Origin: an uncultured Synergistales bacterium
GTDB lineage: Bacteria > Synergistota > Synergistia > Synergistales > Aminobacteriaceae
Direction of reading: 5' to 3'
Length of the DNA: 6,862 nucleotides
Assembly (NCBI GenBank): GCA_905236605.1
Contig: CAJORD010000016.1
Coordinates: 1-6,862, forward strand
This document shows positions 6,117-6,862 of this stretch, piece after piece. The notes below the pieces were generated by a model. The model ran no database searches and was not told the origin of the DNA. It saw nothing but the letters and a program-made list of their open reading frames with translations. Both the position numbers and the translations under genes were made by a program. Within the stretch, counting starts at the first letter, position 1, and each line of letters opens with the position of its first letter.

Positions 6117-6144
6117 AGGAATTAGGAATGAGGAATTAGGAATG
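6117..6144 (+). repeat. Tandem heptamer repeat, 4 x AGGAATK
   Basis: Four heptamers follow one another exactly: AGGAATT, AGGAATG, AGGAATT, AGGAATG, which is equivalent to a perfect 14-bp unit repeated twice (6117-6130 and 6131-6144). The second unit contains the rdgB start codon (6142-6144), and the AGGA 7 bases before it serves as the likely ribosome binding site. The first unit has the same arrangement, with an ATG at 6128. Confidence 0.95.
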
Positions 6145-6735
6145 AAAAAAATCGTACTCGCGTCGAAGAACTCAGATAAAGTCAAAGAAATGCGTCTTGC
6201 CCTGCAAGTGTTGCCCGTCGAAATTTTGTCGCTCTCCGATTTCCCCGAACTGCCCGACGCCGTGGAAGACGGCGCGACCTTTGAAGACAACGCGCTTATC
6301 AAGGCAAGATTCTTCGCCGCACGCACGGGGCTTGCTTGTCTCGCCGACGATTCGGGTCTTGAAGTCGACGTGCTCGGCGGATTGCCCGGCGTTCATTCCG
6401 CACGCTTCGCAGGCTGGCACGCCAACGACGCCACCAATAATCAAAAGCTCCTTGACGAACTCGGCAAAATCGGCGCAACCGAATCAAACGCGGCTTATCG
6501 TTGCGCGCTCGCCTTCGTCGACACCGACGGCACCGAAATTGTCACGCAGGGCAAAATCGCCGGCACAATCAAAACTGCCGCGCAGGGCACGGGCGGCTTC
6601 GGCTACGACCCCTATTTTTATATCGACGCCGATAAGACAATGGCGCAAATTTCGCCCGCCGACAAAAATCAAATCAGCCATCGCGGCGCGGCACTCAAGG
6701 AGATGATTTTGATATTGCGACAACGAATTTATTGA
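6142..6735 (+). CDS. rdgB: XTP/dITP diphosphatase (RdgB/HAM1 family)
   Basis: A cytoplasmic house-cleaning nucleotide pyrophosphatase that hydrolyses non-canonical purine triphosphates (XTP, dITP, ITP) to monophosphate and pyrophosphate, keeping deaminated bases out of DNA and RNA. The 197-residue length is normal. Family motifs in order are SKNSDKVKEM (8-17, the S-x-N-x-x-K-x-x-E substrate loop), TFEDNALIKA (46-55), LADDSGLEVD (67-76, with the catalytic/Mg-binding acidic pair Asp69-Asp70), GVHSARFAG (83-91), GFGYDPYF (152-159) and ISHRGAAL (178-185). The ATG lies in the tandem heptamer repeat, with AGGA 7 bases upstream. GC is clearly higher than in the left part of the window: 37 of 60 at 6241-6300 and 39 of 60 at 6541-6600, against 19 of 60 at 181-240. 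It is downstream of the permease and upstream of a phosphodiesterase gene. RdgB next to a YfcE-type gene is a familiar pairing in bacteria. Confidence 0.96.
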   Translation: MKKIVLASKNSDKVKEMRLALQVLPVEILSLSDFPELPDAVEDGATFEDNALIKARFFAARTGLACLADDSGLEVDVLGGLPGVHSARFAGWHANDATNNQKLLDELGKIGATESNAAYRCALAFVDTDGTEIVTQGKIAGTIKTAAQGTGGFGYDPYFYIDADKTMAQISPADKNQISHRGAALKEMILILRQRIY

Positions 6736-6751
6736 GATGTACCGAAGACGA

Positions 6752-6758
6752 AAGGAGG
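6752..6758 (+). promoter_or_regulatory. Strong ribosome binding site before the phosphoesterase gene
   Basis: AAGGAGG, extended by AG to give AAGGAGGAG, lies 14 bases (12 from the last GGAG) before the in-frame TTG at 6773 and 32 bases before the GTG at 6791. It favours the TTG, because it lies inside the ORF opened by ATG 6737. Confidence 0.5.
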
Positions 6759-6772
6759 AGAGTCGCGCGAAA

Positions 6773-6862
6773 TTGAGCGCGGCACCTGCCGTGAAGATTG
6801 GACTTATAAGCGACACTCACGGAAATTGGTCGTCGATTGATCAAGCAGTAAGTATCGCGCAG
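6773..6862 (+). CDS. YfcE/MJ0936-type metallophosphoesterase, 3' partial
   Basis: Only the N-terminus is in the window and the frame is open to its last base. KIGLISDTHGNW is the first metal-binding motif (D-x-H) of calcineurin-like phosphoesterases, in the position and wording typical of the small YfcE / MJ0936 phosphodiesterases, which cleave phosphodiester bonds using two metals, often Mn. Three in-frame starts are possible: ATG 6737, which overlaps the rdgB end closely (TGAGATG) but has no ribosome binding site; TTG 6773, spaced 14 bases from AAGGAGG; and GTG 6791, which would start right at VKIGLISDTHG as most homologues do. I list 6773 because of the ribosome binding site; the motif is in frame in every case. 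It follows rdgB directly and is likely in the same operon. Confidence 0.75.
   Translation, partial: MSAAPAVKIGLISDTHGNWSSIDQAVSIAQ

Noticed and set aside
5640..6326. A 228-codon minus-strand ORF across the end of the permease and the start of rdgB
   Set aside because: It is antisense to two well-supported conserved genes, runs through the heptamer repeat, has a low-complexity Ser/Ile/Pro-rich translation with no recognisable domain, and is best read as a shadow frame.
6197..6706. A 169-codon plus-strand ORF in another frame of rdgB
   Set aside because: Its Pro/Ser/Arg/Thr-rich translation is the usual out-of-frame product of a GC-rich gene, and rdgB is certain.

Overview
This window looks like chromosomal DNA of an anaerobic bacterium of moderate GC. 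My best guess is Synergistota (Synergistaceae-like), or failing that a Negativicutes-type Firmicute. The guess rests on the style of the tandem prepilin-like proteins, the SprA-related protein next to holA, and strong AGGAGG-type ribosome binding sites. It is inference from pattern familiarity only; no marker gene here settles it.

Layout, left to right. (1) Positions 1-1063 hold two tandem type IV pilin / type II pseudopilin-like genes. The first is cut by the window edge and lacks its N-terminus; the second is complete with a textbook prepilin signal. A rho-independent terminator at 1092-1127 follows. (2) Positions 1169-3045 hold holA (DNA polymerase III delta subunit) and, 41 bases later, a SprA-related putative metalloprotease with an HEAAH motif, closed by a terminator at 3077-3119. 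(3) Positions 3159-4070 hold an AEC-family (auxin efflux carrier type) permease. It converges on (4) a minus-strand DUF4230 membrane-anchored protein (4113-4775), with a perfect hairpin between them. (5) A 115-base divergent intergenic region leads to a plus-strand run: a MacB-type ABC transporter permease (4891-6111), rdgB (XTP/dITP diphosphatase, 6142-6735), and the start of a YfcE-type metallophosphoesterase that runs off the end.

The genes are mostly housekeeping or common accessory families. I see no CRISPR array, tRNA, rRNA, insertion sequence or phage gene, and no obvious new defence or mobile system. The points most worth a second look are: a four-unit heptamer tandem repeat that carries the rdgB ribosome binding site and start codon, duplicating the whole initiation module and creating a three-codon upstream ORF; an internal duplication in the SprA-related protein; strong divergence of the tandem pilin paralogues outside conserved blocks; a DUF4230 protein divergent from an ABC permease that has no ATPase beside it; and a marked rise in GC at rdgB.
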